Assembly (NCBI GenBank): GCA_028873695.1 | Contig: JAPPNU010000060.1 | Coordinates: 44,875 to 108,874 of the forward strand | Source: Gemmatimonadota bacterium | GTDB lineage: Bacteria > Latescibacterota > UBA2968 > GCA-2709665 | Direction: 5' to 3' | Length of the DNA stretch: 64,000 nt | Part shown: piece after piece, positions 9,071 through 18,353 of the stretch | Layout: every line of letters begins with the position of its first letter | Numbering within the stretch: the stretch's first letter is position 1 | Translations under genes and position numbers: made by a program | The notes under the pieces: generated by a model | Databases searched by the model: none | What the model saw: the letters and a program-made list of their open reading frames with translations, nothing else | Told to the model about the DNA's origin: nothing

Positions 9071-10414
9071 ATGCCAACACGCGCGATCTATATCCTGGTG
9101 CTGCCTGTCTTCCTCAGTTGCGCCGGTATCGACCCTGCGCCGGACACCGGGCATTCCGGCCATCACAACGCATCGTACGACACCGCCGCCCACGATCCCC
9201 GCCCCTCGCCCGTACCCGACCGCATTGTACTTACGTGGAACGCGGACCCGTCGAACTCCCAGGCCGTCACCTGGCGGACCGACGCGTCCGTTGTCGAGAC
9301 CCTGGTCGAAATTGCGCTGGCCTCGGCGTCCCCCAGGTTTATGGTCAACGTCCGAAAAGTCCCGGCGCAAACACAGGCCGTCGTCACGGAGAGCGGCGCT
9401 GCACATTATCATTCCGCGACCATTGACGACCTCATTCCCGGCACCCTGTACGCCTATCGCGTGGGCAGCGGCGACCTGTGGAGCGAGTGGTTTCATTTCC
9501 GGACCGCGCTGGATAAACCGGCGCCTTTCACCTTCATCTATCTGGGCGACGCCCAGAACAATATCCTGTCCCTTTGGTCCCGGACCATCCGCGCCGCCTA
9601 TGCGACGGAGCCTGAGGCGAGTTTCGTCCTTCATGCAGGCGACCTCGTCAATCGCGCGAACAGGGACGGCGAATGGGGCGAATGGTTTCGCGCAGGCGCA
9701 TATATACACGCCACCGTCAATGCGGTTCCAACTCCCGGAAACCACGAATACGCCAAAGACAAGGAGGGCAGGCGTCGCCTGTCCCGCCTCTGGCGTCCCC
9801 ATTTCACACTGCCGCAAAACGGCCCCGAAGGTCTGAAAGAAACCGTATACCATTTCGATTATCAGGGCGCCCGCATCATCTCGCTCAATTCCAACGAAGA
9901 ACGCGACGACCAGGTACCCTGGCTTGAATCCGTGCTCCGGGAAAATCCGAACCGCTGGACGTTCATCACCTTCCACCATCCCGTCTATTCGACCGGAAAA
10001 GGCCGGGACAACAAGGCGTTGCGCGAACAGTGGAAGCCGCTGTTCGACAGATACCGGGTTGACCTCGTCCTTCAGGGACACGACCACAGCTACGGACGCG
10101 GTTCGAATCTGCCGTCGGGCACAACTGCGCGCGACGAACGGGACGGCACCGTATACGTCGTCTCCGTGAGCGGCCCCAAACAGTACAAGCTCTCGCAGGA
10201 GCGATGGTGGCGGCGGGCGGCGGAAAACACCCAGCTGTACCAGACCATCACCGTAGACGGCGACACACTGCGGTACGAAGCCCGCACGGCCACCTCCGAA
10301 CTCTACGACGCGTTCGACCTGATCAAACAGGAAGGCGCTCCCAACGTGCTCGTCAACCGCATACCCGACACTCCCGCACGCACCCACCTGAACACCATCG
10401 GCGGCAGGAAATAG
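9071..10414 (+). CDS. secreted purple-acid-phosphatase-like metallophosphoesterase
   Basis: The 447-residue product has a hydrophobic signal ending FLSCAG, which may be a lipobox, then a fibronectin-like N-domain (TWRTDASVVETLVEI, PGTLYAYRVG). A calcineurin-type catalytic domain follows with the five metal blocks YLGDAQNN, HAGDLVNRA, PGNHEY, TFHHPVYS and QGHDHSYGR. This is the layout of purple acid phosphatases, which hydrolyse phosphate monoesters outside the cytoplasm. An open frame extends upstream to 8900, but the ATG at 9071, with GGGGGA ahead, gives a proper signal peptide. It is followed 19 bases later by the HDAC-like gene. Confidence 0.87.
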   Translation: MPTRAIYILVLPVFLSCAGIDPAPDTGHSGHHNASYDTAAHDPRPSPVPDRIVLTWNADPSNSQAVTWRTDASVVETLVEIALASASPRFMVNVRKVPAQTQAVVTESGAAHYHSATIDDLIPGTLYAYRVGSGDLWSEWFHFRTALDKPAPFTFIYLGDAQNNILSLWSRTIRAAYATEPEASFVLHAGDLVNRANRDGEWGEWFRAGAYIHATVNAVPTPGNHEYAKDKEGRRRLSRLWRPHFTLPQNGPEGLKETVYHFDYQGARIISLNSNEERDDQVPWLESVLRENPNRWTFITFHHPVYSTGKGRDNKALREQWKPLFDRYRVDLVLQGHDHSYGRGSNLPSGTTARDERDGTVYVVSVSGPKQYKLSQERWWRRAAENTQLYQTITVDGDTLRYEARTATSELYDAFDLIKQEGAPNVLVNRIPDTPARTHLNTIGGRK

Positions 10415-10433
10415 TCATGAGCCGGGAGGAACA

Positions 10434-11384
10434 ATGCCAGGTGTGGGACTGATCGCGCATCCTGATTTTTCCCGGCATGACACCGGCTTCGGGCACCCTG
10501 AACGACCGGAGAGGCTCCTCGCCATCCGCAGTCGGTTGGCCGAGACCGGACTCAGGGACCGGTTTCTCGATATTTCACCACGTATACTCGAAGTCGAATG
10601 GCTGGAGAAAGTCCACACTTCCACGTACATCTCAGACGTCAAACGCCGTTGTGAACAGAACATCCGCCTCATGGATGCTGGAGACACCTTTATCTGTCCT
10701 GCATCCTTTGAAGTCGCCCGCCTCGCGGCAGGGGCGGCCTGCGAGGCGGTCGAGGCGGTTATGGATGACCGCGCAGACGCGGTATTCTGCGCCACGCGTC
10801 CGCCGGGCCACCACGCGGAACGGGACAGGGCGATGGGCTTCTGCCTGTTCAACAACGTGGCCGTCGCCGCCCGGTACATCCAGGAGGCCCATCGGCTGGA
10901 ACGGATCCTCATCGTCGACTGGGACGTCCATCACGGGAACGGAACGCAGCACATCTTCGAGGAAGACCCCACGGTCTTCTACTTCAGCGTACATCAGTAC
11001 CCCCACTATCCGTGGTTCAGCGGCGGCAGCGGCGAAACGGGAATCGGCGCGGGTAGGGGAACGAACCTGAATGCCCCCCTGCCCGTCGGCGCGGGGGACG
11101 AACAATTCCTTCGCGCATTCGACGAACTCCTGGCCCCCGAAATGGGACGTTTCCAGCCGGAATTCGTCATCGTCTCAGCAGGTTTCGACGCGCACGTCGA
11201 CGACCCGCTTTCCGGCACCCGGGTCACGGCGGCCGGATTCGCCGAAATGACGCGCAGGGTCCATCAACTCGCAAGGATGTACGCCAACGGTCGTCTCATC
11301 TCGGTTCTGGAAGGCGGTTACGACCTCAACGGGCTCGCCCTGTGCGTCGAATACCACTTGAGCGCCCTGTTGGATGCCGGTTAG
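10434..11384 (+). CDS. histone-deacetylase/acetylpolyamine-amidohydrolase family hydrolase
   Basis: This is a zinc-dependent deacetylase of the arginase-deacetylase fold. The 316-residue protein has the tandem catalytic histidines in RPPGHHAE (126-127), predicted zinc ligands Asp164 and His166 in DWDVHHGNG and Asp252 in AGFDAH, plus LEGGYDL near the end. Bacterial members deacetylate acetylated polyamines, small molecules or proteins; the target here is unknown. GGGAGGAAC precedes the ATG. Its TAG stop shares two bases with the left end of an R1 repeat. Confidence 0.92.
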   Translation: MPGVGLIAHPDFSRHDTGFGHPERPERLLAIRSRLAETGLRDRFLDISPRILEVEWLEKVHTSTYISDVKRRCEQNIRLMDAGDTFICPASFEVARLAAGAACEAVEAVMDDRADAVFCATRPPGHHAERDRAMGFCLFNNVAVAARYIQEAHRLERILIVDWDVHHGNGTQHIFEEDPTVFYFSVHQYPHYPWFSGGSGETGIGAGRGTNLNAPLPVGAGDEQFLRAFDELLAPEMGRFQPEFVIVSAGFDAHVDDPLSGTRVTAAGFAEMTRRVHQLARMYANGRLISVLEGGYDLNGLALCVEYHLSALLDAG

Positions 11385-11568
11385 TGTCCTGTCCCAAGAA
11401 TTCCTCACCATTCGACCGACGATTCATCCCGTCTCGCTACGTTCCCCTCGCTCGCCGGCCATACGCAGGTCGCCTGTGCTCGGGCGCTGGTTCCTGAGCT
11501 TGTCGAAGGATGCGAGCCGGGCGACTCGGCGGTCGAATTCAGGCAACTTATTTCCGGGACAGAACACT
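11383..11568 (+). repeat. R1 element, copy 1 (186 bp, inverted ends)
   Basis: The left end AGTGTCCTGTCCCAAGAAT and the reverse complement of the right end (AGTGTTCTGTCCCGGAAAT) match at 15 of 19 positions. The body has a second copy at 29795-29958 in the same orientation, with strong blocks CGATTCATCCCGTCT and GCCGGGCGACTCGGCGGTCG. It carries no gene and fills most of the 314-base gap before pheA. The extra 22 bases relative to copy 2 are a TTCCTGAGCTTGTCGAAGG micro-insert at about 11489-11512. It resembles a MITE (a small non-autonomous transposable element). Confidence 0.75.
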
Positions 11569-11698
11569 GGCGGACTGCGTCCGTTCTTTCCGGGCGCCGG
11601 CTTTCGGAACCTTTGACTCGATTCAGTCGTCTACACCCTCGGCTGCCGCACTCCGGTCCACGGCGGTCGGGTGCGTCGATTCCGTTCATGGAGGCATA

Positions 11699-12568
11699 GT
11701 GAGTTCAAGTGATCCCGTTGTCGCATTCCAGGGGGAAATGGGCGCATTCAGCGAAATGGCCGCCCGCAGTTACTTCTGCGAAAACGTCCGGGTGGTCCCG
11801 CAGTCCGATTTCGCCGGTCTTTTCGACGCTGTCGCCGGCGGCGCCTGCACCCACGGCATGGTACCCATTGAGAATTCCGTCATGGGGAGCATTCACGAGA
11901 ACTACGATCTGCTCCTCCGGCAGGATCTCTACATCACGGGCGAAATCAAGCTGCGAATCGTGCACAACCTCATTGTCAATCCCGGCGTCAGGATGGAAGA
12001 CGTGAGGCAGATCTACTCACAGGCGCCTGCCCTGGCGCAGTGTACCGAGTTCATCCGGTCCGCCGCAGGCGTCGAAGCCGTGGTTGCGCACGACACGGCC
12101 GGCGCCGTCAAACAGATCAAGGAAGAAAACGCGAGAGACGCCGCCGCCATCGCCAGCGCACAGGCGGCGATCGACTACGATCTGGAGATCCTCCGGGAAG
12201 GCCTGGAGAACGACCGCCGGAATTATACCCGGTTTCTGGTCGTGGCCTCCGAACCGGCTGAACCTGTCGATCCTGCAAAGACCACCGTCGTCTATAGCCT
12301 GGATCACGTCCCCGGAGCCCTGTTCAAGAGCCTGGGCGTATTTGCAATGCGGAATATCAATCTCCTGAAAATCGAATCGCGTCCCTTGAGCGGCCGGCCC
12401 TGGGAATACGTCTTCTACCTGGATTTCGAAGGCCACCTCGCCAGCGAAGAATGCCGGCAGGCGATTGATCACCTCGAAAAAATGGCCAGCTTCCTCAAAA
12501 TCCTCGGCTCCTACGCGCTGGGCGAGACGGTCGAAGGCAGTCTGCGTAAAAAAAGGGTGGCCCCATGA
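11699..12568 (+). CDS. pheA: prephenate dehydratase
   Basis: The enzyme converts prephenate to phenylpyruvate in phenylalanine synthesis. The 289-residue product has the dehydratase domain (VAFQGEMGAFSEMAA, PIENSVMGSIHENYDLL, the catalytic TRF in YTRFLVV) followed by an ACT regulatory domain containing ALFKSLGVFAMRNINLLKIESRP, the phenylalanine-binding ESRP site. There is no chorismate mutase domain. The GTG at 11699 has GGAGG at 11690 and puts the conserved VAFQG at residue 8, which beats longer starts that would run into R1. It overlaps the next gene by four bases (ATGA). Confidence 0.93.
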   Translation: MSSSDPVVAFQGEMGAFSEMAARSYFCENVRVVPQSDFAGLFDAVAGGACTHGMVPIENSVMGSIHENYDLLLRQDLYITGEIKLRIVHNLIVNPGVRMEDVRQIYSQAPALAQCTEFIRSAAGVEAVVAHDTAGAVKQIKEENARDAAAIASAQAAIDYDLEILREGLENDRRNYTRFLVVASEPAEPVDPAKTTVVYSLDHVPGALFKSLGVFAMRNINLLKIESRPLSGRPWEYVFYLDFEGHLASEECRQAIDHLEKMASFLKILGSYALGETVEGSLRKKRVAP

Positions 12569-13734
12569 ACCTGGCGCGCCGCATGGACAATCTCGGTACT
12601 GAATCCGCGTTCGAAGTACTCGTCAAAGCACGTGAACTGGAAGCCCGGGGCAGGGACGTGGTCCACCTTGAAATCGGCGAGCCCGATTTCGATACACCGG
12701 CCCACATCGTCAATGCCGCCCGGGAGGCGCTGCAATCGGGTTATACACACTACGGTCCGCCGGTGGGACTGCCGGAGCTCCGTGAGGCCATCGCACGGGA
12801 CGTTTCCAGATTCCGTGGAATCCAGGTCAATCCGGATCAGGTTGTGGTCACCCCCGGCGCGAAGCCGATCATGTTCTACGCCATTCTGGCCCTGGCGCAA
12901 CCGGGAGATGAGGTCATCTATCCCGACCCCGGATTTCCCATCTACGAGTCCGTAATCAGATTTGCGGGCGCCCGGCCGGTACCGGTCTCGCTTACGGAAG
13001 AACGTGACTTCAGCCTCGACGTGAATGAACTGGCGGACCTGATCACGGACCGCACCCGGCTTCTCATCATCAACTCTCCGCAAAACCCGACGAGTGGAAT
13101 CATCCCTCCGGCGGACCTGAAGGCGATCGCCGAACTCGCCGTCGACAGGGGGATCCCGGTACTTGCCGACGAGATCTACTCCCGCATCCGGTACGACGAC
13201 GCATTCCACAGTATTTCCGTGTACGACGGCATGCGGGACCTGACCATCATTCTGGACGGCTTCTCCAAGACGTACGCGATGACGGGCTGGCGAATCGGAT
13301 ACGGTGTAATGCCGGAGAACCTGGCGGAAACGTTCGGACTCCTGATGGTCAACAGCAACTCCTGCACCGCCACGTTCACCCAGAGGGCCGCTCTGGCCGC
13401 ACTTCAGGGTCCGCAGGATGACGTCGGCGCAATGGTGGCTGAATTCAGACGCCGCCGGGACATCTTTGTCGCGGGCCTCCGCGAAATCCCGGGTATCCGC
13501 TGCAGGCTCCCGGGCGGCGCGTTCTACCTGTTTCCGAATATTGAGGGCCTGGGGCTCTCCTCCCAGGAAGTCGCCGACTATCTTCTGTACGAAGGAAACG
13601 TCGCTGCGCTGTCTGGCCATGGCTTCGGCGCTTTCGGTGAAGGCCACGTCCGCTTTTCCTTTGCCAATTCGGTTGAAAACATCCGGAAAGCGCTGGACCG
13701 CATTGCCGATTGCGTGCGGAAAATCCGGGGATGA
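12565..13734 (+). CDS. class I/II PLP aminotransferase (aspartate/prephenate aminotransferase type)
   Basis: The 389-residue fold-type-I enzyme has NSPQNPTSG (170-178), ADEIYSRI and the PLP lysine K235 in GFSKTYAMTGWRIGYG. It resembles class Ib aspartate aminotransferases, several of which also transaminate prephenate or phenylpyruvate. The four-base overlap with pheA implies translational coupling and suggests it supplies the transamination step of phenylalanine synthesis. It ends just before a perfect palindromic terminator. Confidence 0.9.
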   Translation: MNLARRMDNLGTESAFEVLVKARELEARGRDVVHLEIGEPDFDTPAHIVNAAREALQSGYTHYGPPVGLPELREAIARDVSRFRGIQVNPDQVVVTPGAKPIMFYAILALAQPGDEVIYPDPGFPIYESVIRFAGARPVPVSLTEERDFSLDVNELADLITDRTRLLIINSPQNPTSGIIPPADLKAIAELAVDRGIPVLADEIYSRIRYDDAFHSISVYDGMRDLTIILDGFSKTYAMTGWRIGYGVMPENLAETFGLLMVNSNSCTATFTQRAALAALQGPQDDVGAMVAEFRRRRDIFVAGLREIPGIRCRLPGGAFYLFPNIEGLGLSSQEVADYLLYEGNVAALSGHGFGAFGEGHVRFSFANSVENIRKALDRIADCVRKIRG

Positions 13735-13758
13735 CGCGCGGCTTTCGGGGACCTTAAA

Positions 13759-13792
13759 GGAAACCCCGGTGACGATCGTCACCGGGGTTTCC
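13759..13792. terminator. perfect 34-bp palindromic bidirectional terminator
   Basis: GGAAACCCCGGTGACGA is followed directly by its exact reverse complement. A-rich and T-rich edges lie on both sides of the GC core, which suits intrinsic termination in either direction. It sits between the convergent aminotransferase gene and the GWxTD gene. Confidence 0.82.
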
Positions 13793-13873
13793 CGTATTGA
13801 ATGGAGAGATATCGTTCAACCGCGCGCGGGGCAGTGGCAGGATATCCCCGCACAAGGCAGACCTTCCCGCCGT

Positions 13874-15988
13874 CTACCACATCACACGAAAAGACGTCGC
13901 CGTGCTTACTTCCTGCCGGCTGTTCAAATCGAGGACCTTCACCCGAAAGTCCCGAGGCCCCGGAAACATCTCCAGATTCAACACCTGGTATATCGGCTCC
14001 CACGCATGCGAACCCTTGTGGGTATAGGATACCGCCGTGGTCCATTCCGGATCCGCCTCCGCATCTTCTTCCTTCAAGGTTCGGATCTGATAGGTTACCT
14101 GATAGTTGGTGGCCCCGAACCGGTCCTTCTGCAGGTTGTAGATCTCATAGTAGAAGTAAGCCTGCGAACCCTGTCGATACTGTTTGAGCGGATTGGGAAG
14201 AATGAGATACCGTTCCCGTCCGTAAGGCGCCTGCTCCCTTTCGACGATCCGTCTCGCTAGCAGCATATCGCTCACGCTCAGCGAATCGTATCCGTATGCG
14301 CCAACCTGCAAAACGCTACGGAACGTCCCTATCGATTTTGTCTTCGTGTCCTCAGCCTCCGCCGCGATGAAATATTTCCCCGGGGCCAGCATCAGCTTCT
14401 CGCCTGTAAACAGATACCCTTCCCGAGTTGCTTCATACTGCACCCACGGCATGACGTCGACCCTTCCGATATCCTTCTTAAGGGTATCCCAATCCGCGTC
14501 GAACAAGAACAGTCCCTGGCGTATTTCCACGGCCTGCGCTCCGGTTTGCGCCGCCTTGTGTTGTACTTCCTCTCCAGGAAGCGCGTAGTATACCTCCACT
14601 CTGGCCTCGTCGCCTTCCCCGCGAAACCGGGCCATCTGGTACGGGGCATCGTAACGTTCCCATCTGTAGGGATCCTTATAGTACTCGGGTACCCTTGTCG
14701 TCAATTCCTCCAGGTCCATCGGTCTCCTTCCCAACCAGCCCACCCGATAGCGCCACGTATCCCGCGTATCCGTATTCGCGAACAGCAGCCGAAACCCGCC
14801 GTAGTCCCACATCTCCAGACGGGGACGGTGTTTGAACGGCGTCGTCCCCTGTTGAGTCAGCCAGTACAGATGATCCTGGTACCACACCGGCTCATCCAGA
14901 CCGGTATCGATCTCGGGCGGGCGGACGCTTCTTGCCTCGGGACGTCCATACCGGATATACGCCTGTCCCTTGTCCGTCGTCCAGCCCGCTGTTCCGCGCT
15001 CCGGATCCCCGAAACGAAGGTTGGCGTACGCCACCCTGCCGCAGTGTTCCATCAGGCGCTCGTTTATCGGCGTGAGGAACAACGGATCGCGTCCGGTCCA
15101 GAATGCCCGCAACGCCTCTTCATCGGGCAGATCTTCGCCCGCCTCCGCACCCTGACTGCCCACCAGCATGAATACGGACATCATAAACTGCTGTTCACGC
15201 GCCGACATCCGGCTCAATCCGTTCACGTAGGCCGGATAGGCGCGCTGGAGTTCGTCCAGCGCCTGGTACGCCAGTCCCAGGAAGAAATAGACGTCCGGGT
15301 CCTCAGGCCGGCGTTCCAGGAAGTCCTCGAAAAGCGCCGCCATTCTTTCCGGCATCCGGGCTTCGTAATACACGAGTCCGAGCAGAAGCAGCGAAGGCCT
15401 GTGCGCCGGATCCACGTTCAGCGCCCTGGTCAGATATCCGATCGCCTGGTCCCGGTCCTTCTCACCGAATCTTTCCAGACTGAACGATCTCGTTCGCCGA
15501 TTGCCCAGATCATCGTATTGATAGTCGATGCGCTCGCTCTCGAGGTACCGCGACATCTGCCAGGCCGCGTACCGCCCGGCCAGATACAGGGCGCCGACGT
15601 GGTTCGGATTGATGTCAATGGCCTTTTTTGCGTTCTTGTAGGCGTGGCCTCGCCTGCCCATGGCCCAGAGCACTCTCGCGTATTCAATCCGAAAATCCAC
15701 GTTTGTCTTGTCTTTTCGCATCGCCCGCTGCAGCCAGGTGGAGGCCTGCCTGCGCGTACCCGGCGTTCTTTCATCGCTGTAAAGACGGGCGAGTTCGTAC
15801 ATTGCCCATCCGGATCGGTCCAGCCGGATCGCCTCCTTGATGAGCTTTTCGCGTTTCCGGTATTCAACCGTTGTATCCGATGCCGCCGAAAGGAGCGAGT
15901 CCACACCCACCGAAACCGTCCTGGCGGCTTCGACGTGCGCCGCGCAGACCGGAATGGATGCCGCAATCGCAAGAACCAATGCCCTCAT
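13874..15988 (-). CDS. secreted TPR and GWxTD domain protein
   Basis: The 704-residue protein has a signal peptide (about 1-22, MRALVLAIAASIPVCAAHVEA) and TPR-like helical repeats (about 45-260, for example NAKKAIDINPNHVGALYLAGRY and YLTRALNVDPAHRPSLLLLG). The GWxTD motif follows at 335-339 within GWTTDKGQAYIRYGRPE, and the C-terminus is beta-rich. GWxTD proteins are found mostly in Fibrobacterota, Gemmatimonadota and relatives and have no firmly assigned function; a cell-envelope role is likely. AGGAGGG precedes the ATG. It faces a divergent promoter for the 16150 operon. Confidence 0.85.
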   Translation of the reverse strand: MRALVLAIAASIPVCAAHVEAARTVSVGVDSLLSAASDTTVEYRKREKLIKEAIRLDRSGWAMYELARLYSDERTPGTRRQASTWLQRAMRKDKTNVDFRIEYARVLWAMGRRGHAYKNAKKAIDINPNHVGALYLAGRYAAWQMSRYLESERIDYQYDDLGNRRTRSFSLERFGEKDRDQAIGYLTRALNVDPAHRPSLLLLGLVYYEARMPERMAALFEDFLERRPEDPDVYFFLGLAYQALDELQRAYPAYVNGLSRMSAREQQFMMSVFMLVGSQGAEAGEDLPDEEALRAFWTGRDPLFLTPINERLMEHCGRVAYANLRFGDPERGTAGWTTDKGQAYIRYGRPEARSVRPPEIDTGLDEPVWYQDHLYWLTQQGTTPFKHRPRLEMWDYGGFRLLFANTDTRDTWRYRVGWLGRRPMDLEELTTRVPEYYKDPYRWERYDAPYQMARFRGEGDEARVEVYYALPGEEVQHKAAQTGAQAVEIRQGLFLFDADWDTLKKDIGRVDVMPWVQYEATREGYLFTGEKLMLAPGKYFIAAEAEDTKTKSIGTFRSVLQVGAYGYDSLSVSDMLLARRIVEREQAPYGRERYLILPNPLKQYRQGSQAYFYYEIYNLQKDRFGATNYQVTYQIRTLKEEDAEADPEWTTAVSYTHKGSHAWEPIYQVLNLEMFPGPRDFRVKVLDLNSRQEVSTATSFRVMW

Positions 15989-16053
15989 ACGCCCTCCTGT
16001 TACAGGTAGCGTCCAAAATCAACGGAACCTGTAACATCGCCACGAATGGCAGA

Positions 16054-16082
16054 TTGACAATGAAATAAATGCCCGGTATCAT
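16054..16082 (+). promoter_or_regulatory. sigma-70-like promoter of the 16150-26097 run
   Basis: TTGACA (16054-16059), a 17-base AT-rich spacer and TATCAT (16077-16082) match the consensus at 11 of 12 positions. It points to the hydrolase gene with a leader of roughly 60 bases, within the 161-base divergent spacer. Confidence 0.72.
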
Positions 16083-16149
16083 GTATACGAACGATCCGTG
16101 AAAAAGTTCTCCGGTCCGACGCCCGGCCGCGCTATTCCAGGAGAATACG

Positions 16150-17220
16150 ATGGCGAACCCCTACACTCAAAAGGCTGAGGTCATCAGCCGCTGGATCAAT
16201 GACCGTCAGCGCCTGCTTCGAAACGAGACGGAAGACTTTCTCCGCAGTGAGGTCCTGAATTACGGTCCACGACAGGCCGCGCATTGGAATCGGGACTACA
16301 GTTCGGTCGAGGCCTTCGAACGTTCGGTCGAAGCCAACCGCAGCCGGTGGCAGGAAACGATCGGCGTCTTCGAGTACGACGGTACCCCCCTCGAACCTGT
16401 GCTGGAACCCTGGTTCGAAGACGACAGATTCACTGCCTGGTGGATTACCATCGGATTGCTGGGCAATCTGAGAGGGCGCGGGATCCTCGCCCTGCCCAAA
16501 GGCGCGGACGGTCCCGCCCCGCTCGTCATCGCGCAGCACGGTATCGGATCGTCGCCCGAAAAGGCGTTCGGCCTGGACGACCCGAACGATACCTACAAAT
16601 CCTATGCGCGGCGCATGGCGGAAGAAGGCTTCGCCGTGATCGCTCCGATGAATATCACGGGCGGCCCTCCGCGGGCGCGCCAGGAACGCCTCTGCAAGCT
16701 CCTTGGCAAGACCCTGTGGGGCCTCGAAATCTTCCGCACGCAGCGGCTTCTGGATTATCTGGAAACGCGCACGGAAATCGATATCGAACGCACCGCCATG
16801 TACGGAATCAGCCTCGGGGGCGCATATACCATGTTCACGGTTCCTGTCGAACCCCGCATCGGGGCCGCCGTGGTATGCGCCTGGTTCAACCACAGGCGAT
16901 ACAAGATGGCCGTAGACGACCCAAGGTACAGCTGCTTTCTCTCCGTCAACGAGGAGCACGTATGGATTCCCGGCTGGCTGAGCGCGTTCACCGACAGCGA
17001 CCTGGTCTCGCTCATCTGTCCCCGTCCCCTGCTGGTTGAACAGGGCAAAGCGGACGGAATCGCCTGGTGGCCGATGATGCTCGACGAGTACCACCAGGCC
17101 TGCGAACACTACGCCAGACTCGGTCTATCGGAGAATATCGAAATCGACCTTCACGAAGGCGGTCACGAGATCCGGCTTGAAAGGAGCCTTCAATTCCTCA
17201 GGAAATGGCTGAAGCTCTAG
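16150..17220 (+). CDS. alpha/beta hydrolase (acetyl-xylan-esterase/dienelactone-hydrolase-like)
   Basis: The 356-residue protein lacks a signal peptide. It has the oxyanion region VIAQHGIGSS (126-135), the nucleophile elbow GISLGG with Ser221, and a C-terminal GGHE histidine in the expected position. The substrate is probably an ester of a carbohydrate or similar metabolite. It is the first gene of a plus-strand run with two Gfo/Idh/MocA dehydrogenases and an amidase, which fits early de-esterification in a catabolic route. AGGAG lies close before the ATG. Confidence 0.82.
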   Translation: MANPYTQKAEVISRWINDRQRLLRNETEDFLRSEVLNYGPRQAAHWNRDYSSVEAFERSVEANRSRWQETIGVFEYDGTPLEPVLEPWFEDDRFTAWWITIGLLGNLRGRGILALPKGADGPAPLVIAQHGIGSSPEKAFGLDDPNDTYKSYARRMAEEGFAVIAPMNITGGPPRARQERLCKLLGKTLWGLEIFRTQRLLDYLETRTEIDIERTAMYGISLGGAYTMFTVPVEPRIGAAVVCAWFNHRRYKMAVDDPRYSCFLSVNEEHVWIPGWLSAFTDSDLVSLICPRPLLVEQGKADGIAWWPMMLDEYHQACEHYARLGLSENIEIDLHEGGHEIRLERSLQFLRKWLKL

Positions 17221-17306
17221 CAGTTCGCTGCGGATTGACGGCGTTCGAGCCAATTGTTGAAGGCATTACCTGACGTCTCAAAATACATGATGAAAAGGAA
17301 AAAAAC

Positions 17307-18305
17307 ATGGTCAAACTGGGTGTCTTCGGATGCGCGGGCATTGCAACCCATCAGCTGAATTCAGTGTGGTACGACAACTGCTTCCAGGTGGTCGCCGGCG
17401 CGGACGTCCGTCCGGCGCAACTCGACCATTTCAGAGAAAGATTCGACATGCGGCAGGGGTACGCCGATTATCGTGTTCTGCTTGACGAAGCCGACGTCGA
17501 AGCCGTCATGATCTGCACGCCCACCTTCCTCCATCCGGAGATGGCGATCGCGGCCGCGGAGGCCGGCAAACACGTCTTCTGCCAGAAACCCATGGCGATG
17601 AATTCTTACGACTGTTACCGCATGATTCAGACGTGCCGCAGAAATAACGTCAGACTCCAGATCGGTTTCGTGCGGCGATTCGACAACGACTGGGGCACGC
17701 TCAAGAAAGTCGTCGAATCCGGGCGGCTGGGCAGCCCCGTTCTCTGGCGGCAGATTTCCGGGGGCTCGCCCCCGGGGAGCCCGTTCTTCATGGACCGCTT
17801 TCAGGGCGGCGGCCCGATGATCGACGGCATGGTCCACAACTACGACTTCGCGGTCCACTGTTTCGGCGAACCCGTGGAAGTCAAGTCCATGCCGATGAAA
17901 ATTCACCACGCGTCCACGGCCTGGGATACGGGCACCGTCCTCGTCCGCTTCGAACGGGGAGACGCCATCATGTGTTCATGGACGTGGGGACTGCCGGCCG
18001 GCGTGCGTCCCAGAGGCGGAACGGATATCATCGGCCCAAACGGCACGCTTTCGTTTCCCGGGAACTACGATCCGGGGAAAGCCGAAGGCAGATTCGACCC
18101 CGACACCCAGGGCGCCTACCTCCTTTCCCTGGCTGACGGCGAAGAGGAAGTCATCACCTTCGAAAAGAAAAACATGTTCCGGGACGAAATGCTGCATTTT
18201 GCCGAGTGTGTTCGCAGTGGCGCCGAGCCACGGGTTACCGGCGAAGACGGTCTTCGCGCCACGCGTATCGCCGAACTCGCGCTCAACGGCGGCGGCCTGG
18301 TTTAG
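17307..18305 (+). CDS. Gfo/Idh/MocA-family oxidoreductase
   Basis: The 332-residue NAD(P)-dependent dehydrogenase begins LGVFGCAGIATHQL and carries CQKPMAMNSYDC, a variant of the usual EKPMA signature with Gln for Glu. The catalytic-domain block GGGPMIDGMVHNYDFAVH follows, keeping the aspartate and histidine of the family. AAAAGGA precedes the ATG. It is one of two such enzymes in this operon (also 21434). An R2 fragment begins at its TAG stop. Confidence 0.9.
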   Translation: MVKLGVFGCAGIATHQLNSVWYDNCFQVVAGADVRPAQLDHFRERFDMRQGYADYRVLLDEADVEAVMICTPTFLHPEMAIAAAEAGKHVFCQKPMAMNSYDCYRMIQTCRRNNVRLQIGFVRRFDNDWGTLKKVVESGRLGSPVLWRQISGGSPPGSPFFMDRFQGGGPMIDGMVHNYDFAVHCFGEPVEVKSMPMKIHHASTAWDTGTVLVRFERGDAIMCSWTWGLPAGVRPRGGTDIIGPNGTLSFPGNYDPGKAEGRFDPDTQGAYLLSLADGEEEVITFEKKNMFRDEMLHFAECVRSGAEPRVTGEDGLRATRIAELALNGGGLV

Positions 18306-18320
18306 CAGCCCGTTGAAATG
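18303..18320 (+). repeat. R2 fragment at a stop codon
   Basis: TAGCAGCCCGTTGAAATG: the first 15 bases equal the R2 terminus seen at 5873, 30087 and 63943, and TAG is the stop of the preceding gene. Only this end of the repeat is left; the next gene starts shortly after. Confidence 0.55.
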
Positions 18321-18353
18321 CGTGATCGGATGTCCCGACACCAAGAGAAGACC

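Noticed and set aside
8609..10387. Long minus-strand frame opposite the moaB/mog and phosphatase genes
   Set aside because: Spans two well-supported opposite genes and its translation lacks any domain; a composition artefact.
14546..16009. Long plus-strand frame opposite the GWxTD gene
   Set aside because: Antisense to a gene with signal peptide, TPR and GWxTD motifs; no motifs of its own.
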